Source of the DNA: Bacteroidota bacterium
GTDB lineage: Bacteria; Bacteroidota; Bacteroidia; Bacteroidales; DTGW01
Direction: 5' to 3'
Assembly (NCBI GenBank): GCA_029550865.1
Contig: JAKPGM010000047.1
Span: forward strand, 1-64,000
Length of the DNA: 64,000 bases
The notes under the pieces: model-generated
Databases searched by the model: none
Told to the model about the DNA's origin: nothing
What the model saw: the letters and a program-made list of their open reading frames with translations, nothing else
Translations under genes and position numbers: made by a program
In this document: piece by piece, positions 1 to 8,928 of the stretch
Position numbering within the stretch: position 1 is the stretch's first letter
Layout of the letters: each line of letters starts with the position of its first letter

Positions 1-209
1 GCTATAGCTATTCCGTAAAGTACAGACCACACTAAATGCCATGGCCAACGATTTGACTTACCCTGCCTGCCATACTCCGTTTTGACCAGAGCGGGTAGGG
101 GATCATTTGTGCTTGATTTTCTTTGCTACTTTCTTGTATCAAGACAAGAAAGTAGGAGAAAGGAAATATTTGCTGAGACGAAGATGGATAGCGGGTTAAT
201 CCTCACCCC
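1..209. repeat. Non-coding direct repeat, copy A (cut by window start)
   Basis: This stretch is almost identical to 520-730, apart from a few substitutions and a two-base gap near 76. Both copies hold a perfect 12-bp hairpin (arms 126-137 and 144-155, six-base loop). Frames that read through it are not protein-like, and the same peptides recur in copy B. The repeat is at the window edge, so its left boundary is unknown. I infer a dispersed intergenic element; no transposase is nearby. Confidence 0.8.
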
Positions 210-236
210 AGTCTGTCGGGAATCCCTCATCTACAT

Positions 237-296
237 CCTCACCCCGCCCTATCGGCCACCCCTCTCCTTGGAAAGGAGAGGGGAATGGGGGTGAGG
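237..296. repeat. GC-rich palindromic repeat (REP-like), copy 1
   Basis: About 60 bases starting CCTCACCCC and ending GGGGTGAGG, with a central hairpin CCCCTCTCC / GGAGAGGGG. Two further copies lie at 722-780 and 913-971. The shape is that of small dispersed intergenic palindromes. I see no gene. Confidence 0.75.
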
Positions 297-441
297 ATTG
301 AAAGGACAGCGGCTGGGGGTGAAATTAAAAAGTAGATAGACTGGGGAGAAGGAGTTTTAACAGCCTTGAAAATTAGCACAGGCCAAAATCCATGCTTTGT
401 GCGGTGGGCTGCACAAATGTGCGGCGACGCAGAGCAGTGAA

Positions 442-609
442 TGGTCAAAACGGCAAGTATGGCCGCAGGGGCGCTTGTCGTTTCAAAGCGTTGGCAGGAG
501 GAAAGCCTTGAATGGAAACGCTATAGCTATTCCGTAAAGTACAGACCACAATAAATGCCATGGCCAACGATTTGACTTACCCTGCCTGCCATACTTGCCG
601 TTTTGACCA
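442..609. repeat. 21-bp perfect inverted repeat around copy B start
   Basis: The 21 bases at 442-462 are the exact reverse complement of 589-609, with about 126 bases between the arms. The right arm lies inside repeat copy B; copy A carries the same site with two bases missing. This suggests the repeat unit is larger than copy A shows and is itself partly palindromic. Confidence 0.75.
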
Positions 610-730
610 GAGCGGGTGAGGGATCATTTGTGCTTGATTTTCTTTGCTACTTTCTTGTATCAAGACAAGAAAGTAGGGGAAAGGAAATAGTTGCAGAGGC
701 GAAGATGGATTGCAGGTTTATCCTCACCCC
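520..730. repeat. Non-coding direct repeat, copy B
   Basis: Second copy of the element at 1-209, offset by about 519 bases. The hairpin is conserved (arms 647-658 and 665-676). It ends at the point where a GC-rich palindrome begins, as copy A nearly does, so the two kinds of repeat travel together. No coding potential is apparent. Confidence 0.8.
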
Positions 731-780
731 GCCCTATCGGGCACCCCTCTCCTTTGTAAGGAGAGGGGAAAGAGGTGAGG
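722..780. repeat. GC-rich palindromic repeat (REP-like), copy 2
   Basis: Same layout as the copy at 237-296: CCTCACCCC start, central CCCTCTCC / GGAGAGGG hairpin, GGTGAGG end. It follows directly on repeat copy B. Confidence 0.75.
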
Positions 781-912
781 TGGCCATCCCATTGCTACCA
801 AAAGAGCCACCCCTACGGGGTTGGAAGAGAAAAAATTTTAGGGCTTGTACCAGTTAGTGTATTGGTTGCAATAAAATCTGACCCTATCTTACCAGGCACC
901 CCTCATCTATAT

Positions 913-971
913 CCTCACCCCGCCCTGTCGGCCACCCCTCTCCTTGTAAAGGAGAGGGGAAGGGGGTGAGG
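913..971. repeat. GC-rich palindromic repeat (REP-like), copy 3
   Basis: Third copy, preceded like copy 1 by a short CATCTA-containing stretch, so the shared unit extends some ten bases to the left. It stands apart from the long direct repeat, showing it can move or be copied on its own. Confidence 0.75.
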
Positions 972-1067
972 TGATTCGACTAAGCTAAAATTTTTACCGA
1001 CGAACCATCAATGCAGATAAAGATCACATTACATGCGAGTTCCTCATTGAAATTATTTTCGGATATA

Positions 1068-1096
1068 AGCAAAAAGCCTGGCTTTATGCCAGGCTT
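1068..1096 (-). terminator. Rho-independent terminator of the secreted CBM9-like gene
   Basis: A perfect 9-bp stem (1074-1082 with 1088-1096), five-base loop, and a run of T on the minus strand just after it. It lies 24 bases past the stop codon of the minus-strand gene that ends at 1120. Confidence 0.85.
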
Positions 1097-1119
1097 CTTA
1101 GATATCGATATACAATGTG

Positions 1120-2091
1120 TTACTTTTTAATGATTTTCTGGCTATATGTTTTGCCATTGATATCGGTTGCTTTGATAGCATATAGACCGGCAGGTAACAA
1201 GGCAACATTTACACTACCATTGGGTTTGATTGCCTTCAAAACAAGTTTACCTTCGGTGTTGAATATTTCAACACTGGTAATAGTGCTGTTTGCAGTAAAA
1301 CGAAGTTCGTTCGCAACAGGATTTGGATATACTTTCCATGCAATGGTATTTGCATTTATAACAGCTGTTCCCGGCAATAGGGTCAATCGCATGAGGGTAT
1401 CGGCTTGATTCCATTGGGCGCCTTCAATCGGACCACCAATATTTTCACGATTAGTTTCATCAGCATCAATATCGTTGGCAATAGCGTTGAAACCCACTAC
1501 GCTGTTGTCGCCAATTTTATCGAGGCCAGCAGCTTGGGCGCTTACGGCAAGGTCAATAGCAGCTTCGATAATATATCCTGTGCCAAGGTCGTTCATGGCA
1601 GCGGTAATAAAGTCAGTGCCATTCATAAAATTACCTTCGCTCCAGCCCTGTCGAGTGGTAGCGGTTGGGTCGGCGCTCGATTTATTGGCATAAGCCAGTC
1701 GCACCTGAGTCATTTCGGTCGTGTTGTCGAGGGTGGAGTTACCAGGCGACCAGTACAGTTCCCAGCAGTCGACTTCCCAGTCTTGAAGTTGTAGGTCTGC
1801 CGCTCTCTCCTGGGTCATCAGGTAGTCATCGTCAATAAAACCAATAAAATAAAGGTAATTGTCGTCCCATAAAAGTTTGAAGTAAGCCTTAAAATCCAGT
1901 TCATTAGGAGCTGCTTTACCTTTACCCCAGTACCAGATATTAAAGGTGTCGGCTGTTGCCCACGCAGCATCTTCTTCACCATCAATAACGATAGGCGTTG
2001 CTGTTTTTTTTACCGATACAGCTCGGTTTTGAGCTAAAGTCGTGCCCACTAACAGTGCACATGCTGACAGGAGTAAATAGAGTTTTTTCAT
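1120..2091 (-). CDS. Secreted carbohydrate-binding (CBM9/DOMON-like) protein with type IX sorting tail
   Basis: 323 residues. An N-terminal signal peptide (about 1-20, ending LLVGTTLAQ) is followed by a beta-rich domain (about 25-240) with the pattern of CBM9/DOMON-like sugar or haem-binding modules: an early VIDGEEDAAW, then WDDNYLYFIGFIDDD, then a WEVDCWELYW-type strand. Residues about 250-323 form a type IX secretion C-terminal sorting domain (YPNPV, then LPAGLYAIKA, ending in KK). The protein should be exported through the Sec system and then across the outer membrane, staying on the surface or being released. No enzyme domain is visible, so a binding or structural role is inferred. It stands alone, with its own terminator. 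Confidence 0.85.
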   Translation of the reverse strand: MKKLYLLLSACALLVGTTLAQNRAVSVKKTATPIVIDGEEDAAWATADTFNIWYWGKGKAAPNELDFKAYFKLLWDDNYLYFIGFIDDDYLMTQERAADLQLQDWEVDCWELYWSPGNSTLDNTTEMTQVRLAYANKSSADPTATTRQGWSEGNFMNGTDFITAAMNDLGTGYIIEAAIDLAVSAQAAGLDKIGDNSVVGFNAIANDIDADETNRENIGGPIEGAQWNQADTLMRLTLLPGTAVINANTIAWKVYPNPVANELRFTANSTITSVEIFNTEGKLVLKAIKPNGSVNVALLPAGLYAIKATDINGKTYSQKIIKK

Positions 2092-2643
2092 AGGTCTTGA
2101 ATTTTAAGTTGGTTTACCTAAAATTAGATTCGAAATCCCTGTTAGATGGTGAAAAAATGTAAGGAATAGGGTTATGGATGTTGGGCGGGGTTGAATTTTG
2201 TAATCACCAGGTGGTGGATTTGTTTTTTCTGTTCCTATTGCTTGTTTTAGTTAGTGCAGAATGTACTTTATTTCACCACTGTAGGAAGACCTTAGGTCAA
2301 CAGTTTGTTGTACCTTTCTTCATTCCTACTTTTGTAAAGGAAAAGGATTTTGCAGGGTGAGGTTTAATTGTTGTCTGCGAAGTAAGTAGTTCAACTACAA
2401 ATAATAATTTCGTTAAGCTACATGGAAGGGGATGCCTTAAAAAGAATTACATGCAGTTTGTGATTTTTAAGCAAAACAGTTTATTTCATACGGTTTCAAG
2501 ATGTTCCTATTAACATTTGTTTTTCATTAACGTCCTTTTTGCGAAAATTTTAGGCTATTAAGACTTTTTATAGATCCAAATTTAAAAAATGCATCTACTA
2601 AACTTTTGTAAGGGGGTGGTTGTTTATATAAAAAACAAGCAAA
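2092..2643. other. Intergenic region, 552 bases, no gene seen
   Basis: Divergent spacer between the CBM9-like gene and the peroxiredoxin gene. A 60-codon open frame at 2178-2360 has no family resemblance. Its 3' part looks like a decayed form of the GC-rich palindrome (GTAAAGGAAAAGG, then GGGTGAGG). Promoters for both flanking genes must be here, but I could not assign boxes. Confidence 0.6.
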
Positions 2644-3159
2644 ATGAAGCCATATTTTATGTTATTGACCTTAGTAGCGTTTTGGGGTCGTATTTTTGGA
2701 GGCGAACCCTTACAGGTAGGGGATAGGGTCCCCGATTTTGTTTTAAAGGATCAGAACGGAAATGAGTTTCGGCTAAAGGATCATTTGGGTAAGTCGTGCC
2801 TGGTTATCTATTTTTATCCCAAGGATGATACACCAGGTTGTACCAAACAGGCTTGCTATTTCCGCGATCAGTATGAGGCTTTCACTTCTGCGGGTGCACA
2901 GGTGATTGGAATAAGTAGCCAGGATGAGGCCAGCCATAAGGCCTTTGCTCAAAAATACAAACTGCCATTTACTTTACTGGCAGATGTTGAGGGCAAGGTT
3001 CGAAAACAATTCGGAGCTGGTTCGGGCGTTATTCCCGGACGTGTAACGTTTGTAGTGGACAAGGAAGGGAAGGTAGCCTATGTATTTAGCTCACAGACCG
3101 ATGTACAACGACACGTGGACGAGGCCTTAAAAGTAGTAAAACAGCTTAGCGGTCGTTAG
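2644..3159 (+). CDS. bcp: Exported thioredoxin-dependent peroxiredoxin, PrxQ/BCP type
   Basis: 171 residues. A hydrophobic N-terminus (1-20) looks like a signal peptide, suggesting a periplasmic form; most PrxQ proteins are cytoplasmic. The AhpC/TSA fold follows from about 25, with the peroxidatic site PKDDTPGCTKQAC: Cys66 is the peroxidatic and Cys71 the likely resolving cysteine, the CxxxxC spacing of PrxQ. It reduces hydrogen peroxide and organic peroxides at the expense of a thioredoxin-like donor. The 3' end overlaps the convergent larE gene by four bases, so the two genes meet tail to tail. Confidence 0.92.
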   Translation: MKPYFMLLTLVAFWGRIFGGEPLQVGDRVPDFVLKDQNGNEFRLKDHLGKSCLVIYFYPKDDTPGCTKQACYFRDQYEAFTSAGAQVIGISSQDEASHKAFAQKYKLPFTLLADVEGKVRKQFGAGSGVIPGRVTFVVDKEGKVAYVFSSQTDVQRHVDEALKVVKQLSGR

Positions 3160-3971
3160 GCTTTTATGCCATAAACCTGGTTATAACTTCCCATTCGATA
3201 GCCAAGTATATCCACCGTTACATACTTAAAACCAAAACTCACCAACGCTTGATGAATTTCTTCGGCCAGTGGTGGGGAAATAATCTGTTGAATTTGTGAG
3301 GGATGAATTTCGATACGCGCCAGATCGTTATGACATCGAACGCGTATCGTTTTAAATCCTTTGTCTATTAAAAACTTTTCGGCTTTTTCTACCTTAATAA
3401 GGTCTTCCCTTTTAATTTCTGTATTGTATGGAAAACGCGAGTAAAGACACGCATAGGCTGGTTTATTCCAGGTAGGCAAGTTAAGATGTCTGGAATATTC
3501 CCTGATTTCAGCTTTGGTAATATTAAGTTGAAGCAGTGGACTTACCACACTTAGCTCTTTAATGGCTTTTTGACCAGGTCTGTAATCTTGCTTGTCGTCA
3601 GCATTGCTACCGTCGAACACAACCGATATACCCAGCTTTCGGGCTTCCGCTATGATAGTTCCAAATTCAACCTTTTTGCAGTGATAACATCGATCAATAG
3701 GATTAAAGCGGATGTTATCTTCAATTTCATTGCTGATGATAATGATATGCTTAACCCCTAAGTTTTGCGCAATGTTTTGAGCCTCTTCCAGTTCGTAGCG
3801 GGGCAACGAGGGCGCGTCAATGGTGATTCCTGTTACATTTTCAGCGCCAATAGCCTCTTTGGAAGCAGCCAGCAAAAAGGTGCTATCTACCCCGCCTGAA
3901 AAGGCAACTGCTACCTTTGGAAACTGTCGGATGTATGCCAAAAGGTCATAATATTTCTGGGGATTTTCCAT
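3156..3971 (-). CDS. larE: ATP-dependent sacrificial sulfur transferase LarE
   Basis: 271 residues, a PP-loop ATPase. The AFSGGVDSTF nucleotide-binding loop is at 23-32. LarE adenylates the carboxylates of pyridinium dicarboxylate nucleotide and donates sulfur while making the nickel-pincer cofactor of lactate racemase and related enzymes. Three cysteines are placed as in cluster-type LarE: Cys95 and Cys98 (CYHC) and Cys175 (ACLYSR). In that subgroup they hold a [4Fe-4S] cluster, whereas single-cysteine LarE sacrifices its own sulfur. That assignment is inferred from the motif. No larA, larB or larC is in the window. Confidence 0.85.
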   Translation of the reverse strand: MENPQKYYDLLAYIRQFPKVAVAFSGGVDSTFLLAASKEAIGAENVTGITIDAPSLPRYELEEAQNIAQNLGVKHIIIISNEIEDNIRFNPIDRCYHCKKVEFGTIIAEARKLGISVVFDGSNADDKQDYRPGQKAIKELSVVSPLLQLNITKAEIREYSRHLNLPTWNKPAYACLYSRFPYNTEIKREDLIKVEKAEKFLIDKGFKTIRVRCHNDLARIEIHPSQIQQIISPPLAEEIHQALVSFGFKYVTVDILGYRMGSYNQVYGIKA

Positions 3972-4059
3972 TATTTTTATTACATTTAAATTGTGCTTTA
4001 ATTAAACTTTTGTATTGTCCGATTTGTTCAAATATATATACCATTAAAATTATAAAGTT

Positions 4060-5073
4060 ATGGCAAACTTACAAACAAATTATTTAGGAATATCCCTTCG
4101 CAACCCCGTAATTATAGGAGCGAGTAATTTAGTAGATAATCCGGACAATCTGAAAAGATTGGAAGATCATGGAGCTGCAGCGGTTGTATTTAAGTCGCTG
4201 TTTGAAGAACAGATTCAGCTCGAGCAACTCGAGTTTGATGAGGCGCTGGAAGAATACAATTATCGCCATGCTGAAATGACTACGCTGTTTCCTCGACTCG
4301 AACATGCAGGTGCTAAAGAGCATTTAACCAAATTGTCGAAGGCTCGAAGCACGCTTTCTATTCCTCTAATAGCGAGCTTAAATGCTATCCTGCACGAATC
4401 GTGGGTAGATTATGCGCGACAGTTGGCCGAAACCGGAATAGATGCGCTTGAACTCAACTTTTATGCTGTTCCTAAGCGTTTTGAAGTTACGGCAGAAGAA
4501 ATTGAAAATCAGCAAATTGAGATTCTAAGGGCGGTGAAAAATGCGGTTGAAATTCCTGTGAGCGTTAAACTAAGCAGCTTTTACACCAATCCCCTGAATT
4601 TTATAGAACGCCTCGACAAGGCAGGGGTCGATGGGGTTGTTATTTTCAATCGTTTTTATCAACCCGATATCGACATTCAGCAGATGAAGCATGTTTCCTC
4701 ACACCAACTCAGCACTTCGGCCGAGAACAAGCTGGCATTGCATTTTGCCGGTTTGCTGTATGGACATATTGCTGCATCGATATGTGCAAATGGTGGCATA
4801 CACACTGGATCCGATGTGATAAAGATGCTGCTGGCCGGCGCCGACGCCGTTCAGGTGGTAAGCATGGTGTATCAGAACAAGTTTGAGCAAATTGGGCGTA
4901 TGCTCGAGGAAATTTCGAAATGGATGGATGAAAAAGGTTTTCAATCCATTGCCGATTTTAAAGGTAAACTTTCCAATAAGAATATCCACGATCCATTTGT
5001 ATACCAACGTGCCCAGTACATTGATTTACTTATAAATTCCGACCATTTATTAAAGCGAGTAACTTTACCTTGA
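4060..5073 (+). CDS. Dihydroorotate dehydrogenase-like flavoprotein
   Basis: 337 residues with the DHOD TIM-barrel pattern: an N-terminal LGISLRNPVIIGAS, a central IPVSVKLSSFYTNP, and a C-terminal phosphate/FMN-binding stretch ANGGIHTGSD followed by MLLAGADAVQVVS. It belongs to the DHOD-like proteins that many Bacteroidota carry in addition to a genuine PyrD. The real substrate is not known, so I leave the symbol blank. It is followed by a strong terminator and stands alone. Confidence 0.8.
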   Translation: MANLQTNYLGISLRNPVIIGASNLVDNPDNLKRLEDHGAAAVVFKSLFEEQIQLEQLEFDEALEEYNYRHAEMTTLFPRLEHAGAKEHLTKLSKARSTLSIPLIASLNAILHESWVDYARQLAETGIDALELNFYAVPKRFEVTAEEIENQQIEILRAVKNAVEIPVSVKLSSFYTNPLNFIERLDKAGVDGVVIFNRFYQPDIDIQQMKHVSSHQLSTSAENKLALHFAGLLYGHIAASICANGGIHTGSDVIKMLLAGADAVQVVSMVYQNKFEQIGRMLEEISKWMDEKGFQSIADFKGKLSNKNIHDPFVYQRAQYIDLLINSDHLLKRVTLP

Positions 5074-5094
5074 TGGTGCTTTAATGGATAAAAT

Positions 5095-5132
5095 AAGGGG
5101 CATCACTATTAAGTGATACCCCTTTTGTTTTA
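5095..5132 (+). terminator. Terminator after the DHOD-like gene
   Basis: Stem AAGGGGCATCAC (5095-5106) pairs with GTGATACCCCTT (5113-5124) with one wobble, a six-base loop, then a T-rich tail. The reverse strand also ends in A/T-rich sequence, so it may serve the convergent clpB gene as well. Confidence 0.85.
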
Positions 5133-5152
5133 TGAGTCAAGTATCTTTGCTT

Positions 5153-7762
5153 TTATTGGGTTACTGGTGCATTTATTTTTCTAAGTACCAGCCCTTCCCC
5201 AAAACTGTCGACCAGTACATGGTCGTTTTTGCTAATTCTGTCAGCGATAATTTGTCGCGACAGCTCATTTAGCAGATGTTTTTGCATAAGACGCTTGATG
5301 GGTCGTGCGCCATAGTGTGGATCATAACCATTTTCAGCCAACCAATCGACGGCAGCGTCGGAGATATCGATCGTAATGGACTGTTCCGACATCTGCTTTT
5401 TGATAAGGTTAAACTGCATACGCACGATGTCCCGTACATCTTTGGCCGACAGCGGGTTGAACATAATAATTTCGTCAACACGGTTCAAAAATTCGGGTCG
5501 TATTGTCTGACGTAATAGGTTCATCACATCGATACGTATACGCTCGAGGATATGTTCGCGGTTGCTGTCATTCATCTCGCTAATGCCATCCTGTATGATA
5601 TGTGACCCTATATTAGAGGTCATGATGATGATGGTGTTTTTAAAATTCACCACGCGTCCTTTATTATCAGTCAAACGTCCATCGTCGAGCACCTGAAGCA
5701 GTATGTTGAATACGTCAGGATGCGCTTTTTCTATTTCGTCGAGCAATACGACCGAGTAAGGTTTATGCCTTACGGCCTCAGTGAGTTGACCCCCTTCCTC
5801 ATAACCAACATATCCTGGGGGAGCACCCACCAATCGAGAAACCGAGTGACGTTCCTGGTATTCGCTCATATCTATACGGGTCATCATATTTTCATCGTCG
5901 AAAAGAAACTCGGCCAGCGCCTTGGCCAACTCGGTTTTACCTACCCCTGTGGTACCAAGGAATATGAACGACCCGATGGGACGCTTGCTGTCCTGCAGAC
6001 CTGCACGGCTTCGTCGTACAGCATCGGCTACCGCAGCAATAGCTTCGTCTTGCCCTACTACGCGTTTATGCAATTCTTCTTCCAGATGTAATAACTTTTC
6101 TCTTTCGCTTTGTACCATTCGCGTTACAGGTATGCCTGTCCATTTGGCCACTATTTCGGCAATATCCTCGGCAGTGACTTCCTCCTTAATGAGCGGCTTG
6201 TCGCCCTGTAGCTGAGCAAGTTCATTTTGCAAGCGTTCGATATTTCGTTGAGCCTCCTGAATTTTTCCGTATCGTAACTCAGCTACCCTTCCATAGTCAC
6301 CTGCACGTTCGGCCTGTTCGGCTTCAAATTTATATTCCTCGATGGCTTGCTTATTATGCTGAATGGCTTCAACAATATTTTTTTCTTGCTGCCATTTCGA
6401 GCGAAGCTGTTTACGTTGCTCTTCCAGGTTAGCAATTTCAGCGACAATCTGTTTTACTTTTTCTTCGTCACCTTCGCGTTTGAGTGCTTCACGTTCTATT
6501 TCGAGCTGTTTTATCTTACGTTCCAGGTCGTCTATTTCCTGTGGAACTGAATTCATCTCGAGTTTGAGACGTGATGCAGCCTCATCGATCAGGTCGATAG
6601 CTTTATCGGGCAAATAACGGTTGGTAATATACCTGTGCGAAAGTTCGACAGCCGCGATGATAGCCTCGTCCTTGATACGAACCTTATGGTGGTTTTCGTA
6701 TCGTTCGCGTAACCCACGAAGTATGGAAATTGCGCTCAGTTTGTCGGGTTCATCAACAATAACGGTTTGGAAACGACGTTCAAGCGCTTTATCTTTTTCG
6801 AAATACTTCTGGTATTCGTTAAATGTGGTAGCACCAATGGCTCGTAATTCACCTCTTGCCAATGCTGGCTTGAGGATATTGGCAGCATCCATGGCTCCCT
6901 CGCTTTTTCCGGCGCCTACCAGGGTGTGTATTTCGTCGATGAACAGGATGATTTCACCGTCGGACGAAATAACTTCATTGACCACACTCTTAAGCCGTTC
7001 TTCAAACTGTCCCTTGTAGCTTGCTCCAGCAATAAGGGCGCCCATGTCGAGCGAGAATATTTGCTTGGTTTTTAGATTTTCGGGTACGTCGCCGCTGACA
7101 ATCCGATGTGCCAGGCCTTCAGCAATAGCCGTTTTTCCTACACCGGGTTCTCCGATGAGAATGGGATTGTTTTTGGTTCGACGTAGTAAAATTTGAATTA
7201 CACGTCGTATTTCCTCATCGCGCCCGATGACGGGGTCAAGCTTTCCCTGACGAGCACGCTCATTGAGGTTAATGGCGTACTTATTCAAGGCATCATAGGT
7301 GTCGTCGGAAGTATGCGAGGTAACTCGACTTCCTTTGCGCATCTCGGCAATGGCTGCTTTTAGGTCTTTTTCGGTTAGGCCAGCATCGCGCAACATGGTA
7401 GCTACCTTATTTGAAGTAGTAGCTATACCGTAGAGTATGGATTCTACTGCAATAAACTGGTCGCCCAGTTGCTTGCTATGCTCAAGTGCCTTTTGTAAAG
7501 CTTTGCTGGCATCGGACGACAAATATTGCTCGCCACCGCTAACTTTGGGCAGTGAATCAAGTTCTCGGTCAAGGGCTAAGTAAAAGTAATGGGTGTTAAC
7601 ACCACATTTTTTTAAAAGGAAGTTGGTCACATCATCGGCTTTTTCCTGTAATCCTTTCATGATGTGTACAGGTTCTATGGCCTGATGTGTCTTATTCTCA
7701 GCAATAATGCCTGCTTGCTGAATGACTTCCTGCGCCTTAAGTGTAAAATTATTCAGATTCAT
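5153..7762 (-). CDS. clpB: ATP-dependent protein disaggregase ClpB
   Basis: 869 residues, full length for ClpB. The parts come in the usual order: Clp N-terminal repeat domain (1 to about 145), first AAA+ module with [13 protein letters not shown], coiled-coil middle domain (about 400-530, rich in E, K, R, Q), second AAA+ module with [13 protein letters not shown], the pore segment [13 protein letters not shown], and a C-terminal Clp D2-small domain. The hexamer extracts polypeptides from aggregates together with DnaK. The start is supported by AAAGGAG nine bases upstream, a stronger ribosome site than usual here. No heat-shock operator could be recognised. Confidence 0.97.
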   Translation of the reverse strand: MNLNNFTLKAQEVIQQAGIIAENKTHQAIEPVHIMKGLQEKADDVTNFLLKKCGVNTHYFYLALDRELDSLPKVSGGEQYLSSDASKALQKALEHSKQLGDQFIAVESILYGIATTSNKVATMLRDAGLTEKDLKAAIAEMRKGSRVTSHTSDDTYDALNKYAINLNERARQGKLDPVIGRDEEIRRVIQILLRRTKNNPILIGEPGVGKTAIAEGLAHRIVSGDVPENLKTKQIFSLDMGALIAGASYKGQFEERLKSVVNEVISSDGEIILFIDEIHTLVGAGKSEGAMDAANILKPALARGELRAIGATTFNEYQKYFEKDKALERRFQTVIVDEPDKLSAISILRGLRERYENHHKVRIKDEAIIAAVELSHRYITNRYLPDKAIDLIDEAASRLKLEMNSVPQEIDDLERKIKQLEIEREALKREGDEEKVKQIVAEIANLEEQRKQLRSKWQQEKNIVEAIQHNKQAIEEYKFEAEQAERAGDYGRVAELRYGKIQEAQRNIERLQNELAQLQGDKPLIKEEVTAEDIAEIVAKWTGIPVTRMVQSEREKLLHLEEELHKRVVGQDEAIAAVADAVRRSRAGLQDSKRPIGSFIFLGTTGVGKTELAKALAEFLFDDENMMTRIDMSEYQERHSVSRLVGAPPGYVGYEEGGQLTEAVRHKPYSVVLLDEIEKAHPDVFNILLQVLDDGRLTDNKGRVVNFKNTIIIMTSNIGSHIIQDGISEMNDSNREHILERIRIDVMNLLRQTIRPEFLNRVDEIIMFNPLSAKDVRDIVRMQFNLIKKQMSEQSITIDISDAAVDWLAENGYDPHYGARPIKRLMQKHLLNELSRQIIADRISKNDHVLVDSFGEGLVLRKINAPVTQ

Positions 7763-7910
7763 AGTCTTTTTCTCCTTTCTGCAAGGAGGATAGACAAATT
7801 TTTGTCCAGGATAAAAAAAATGACAAAATGACTTTTTGTATTTATAAATATAATATTATCAATATTTTAATAAGTGACAATTTGACTGTATGTAGTATTA
7901 AGCTGGAATT

Positions 7911-8888
7911 CTATTCATAATCATCTTCATCAGCAAACCTGTCGCGCTTGATAAAATCACACATGTAATCAATTCCGATGATAGGTTTTTTGTGCTTCTT
8001 AGCCTTGTTAATAAGGTCCATAAGATATTTAAAGTGGTTTTCAAAAAATGATTTTGAACTGAAAGGTTTAGGGAGTACTTTGAATTCAGTGCAAATGTCA
8101 TTTTCGCCAGAACATTCGTGCGAAAGCAAAAATTTATTGTCAGGAAAATCCATAAAGCGGCCGGTGGGTATGTCAATAACGCGTGTCCAACCTGGGGCGC
8201 TTTTTAGTTTTAATGTAAAAAAATGTTTTGTAATCAAGATCTTTTCGCTGCGAGGTATAAAGTTTTGATGGGCAAAGATTTGTCGATATTCATTGAATAG
8301 GCTTTGAGGCAATTGGTAGCTATCATACATTAAAAATGTGATTGTATCATTTAAAAATATGCAGGGGAAAAACTCATAAAAAAGATTTTTATCCGACATG
8401 CATATATTCTCATATGGATATGAGTATTCAAAGGGTTCCATTTTGCAAAGGCAGGGAATGGTAACCTGATCCATTCGGTTTAAACTGAATTCTATCTCAT
8501 CAATCAGATTGTCGAGTTGGTTGTATGGGATGTAAACTTTTGGTTCAAAATAGCTCGATGGTTTTAGCGCATCAATAAAAATCATGTACAATAAGGGTAT
8601 TTCCCTACGGGATGCAACAAATTTTAATGTTATAGTTTCGGGATAAAAGCGGATGTTATTTGTATGGGCAAGAAAATGACCATAGTGTGGACAGCCGTAA
8701 TAATACCAATCGCTAAATTCCTGGAGCGCCAGATTGTATAGTTCGGTGTTTTTTTTGACACTTTCGGGAACGATGAGACCCACGACGTTTCCATCGATTA
8801 TTTTCAGAAAATTTGGAAAGGGATATTTACCCCTGTATTTACTATTACTGCCCAGGCAGTCGCATGGAATTCCTATGTTCATAGCCAA
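7911..8888 (-). CDS. Unrecognised protein, partner of a WYL regulator
   Basis: 325 residues; I do not recognise the family. No signal peptide or membrane segment. The N-terminus has a CDCLGSNSKYRGKYPFPNF stretch, and cysteines recur (CPHYGHF, PCLCKME, CEFF-like spots), but there is no clear metal site. It is rich in aromatic residues (Y, F) and ends in an acidic tail EDDYE. It lies 40 bases downstream of, and on the same strand as, a WYL-domain regulator, so the two are probably co-transcribed. WYL regulators often control stress or phage-defence genes, but nothing in this protein itself shows such a role. Confidence 0.75.
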   Translation of the reverse strand: MAMNIGIPCDCLGSNSKYRGKYPFPNFLKIIDGNVVGLIVPESVKKNTELYNLALQEFSDWYYYGCPHYGHFLAHTNNIRFYPETITLKFVASRREIPLLYMIFIDALKPSSYFEPKVYIPYNQLDNLIDEIEFSLNRMDQVTIPCLCKMEPFEYSYPYENICMSDKNLFYEFFPCIFLNDTITFLMYDSYQLPQSLFNEYRQIFAHQNFIPRSEKILITKHFFTLKLKSAPGWTRVIDIPTGRFMDFPDNKFLLSHECSGENDICTEFKVLPKPFSSKSFFENHFKYLMDLINKAKKHKKPIIGIDYMCDFIKRDRFADEDDYE

Positions 8889-8928
8889 TTGTTTTGAGGG
8901 TTTGAAACAATGCTACAAACTTAAATAC

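Noticed and set aside
82..969. Short open frames of 60-97 codons
   Set aside because: They follow the non-coding direct repeats and palindromes, and the same peptides recur in each copy.
2178..2360. 60-codon open frame in the intergenic region
   Set aside because: Hydrophobic and without family resemblance; its end resembles a decayed GC-rich palindrome.
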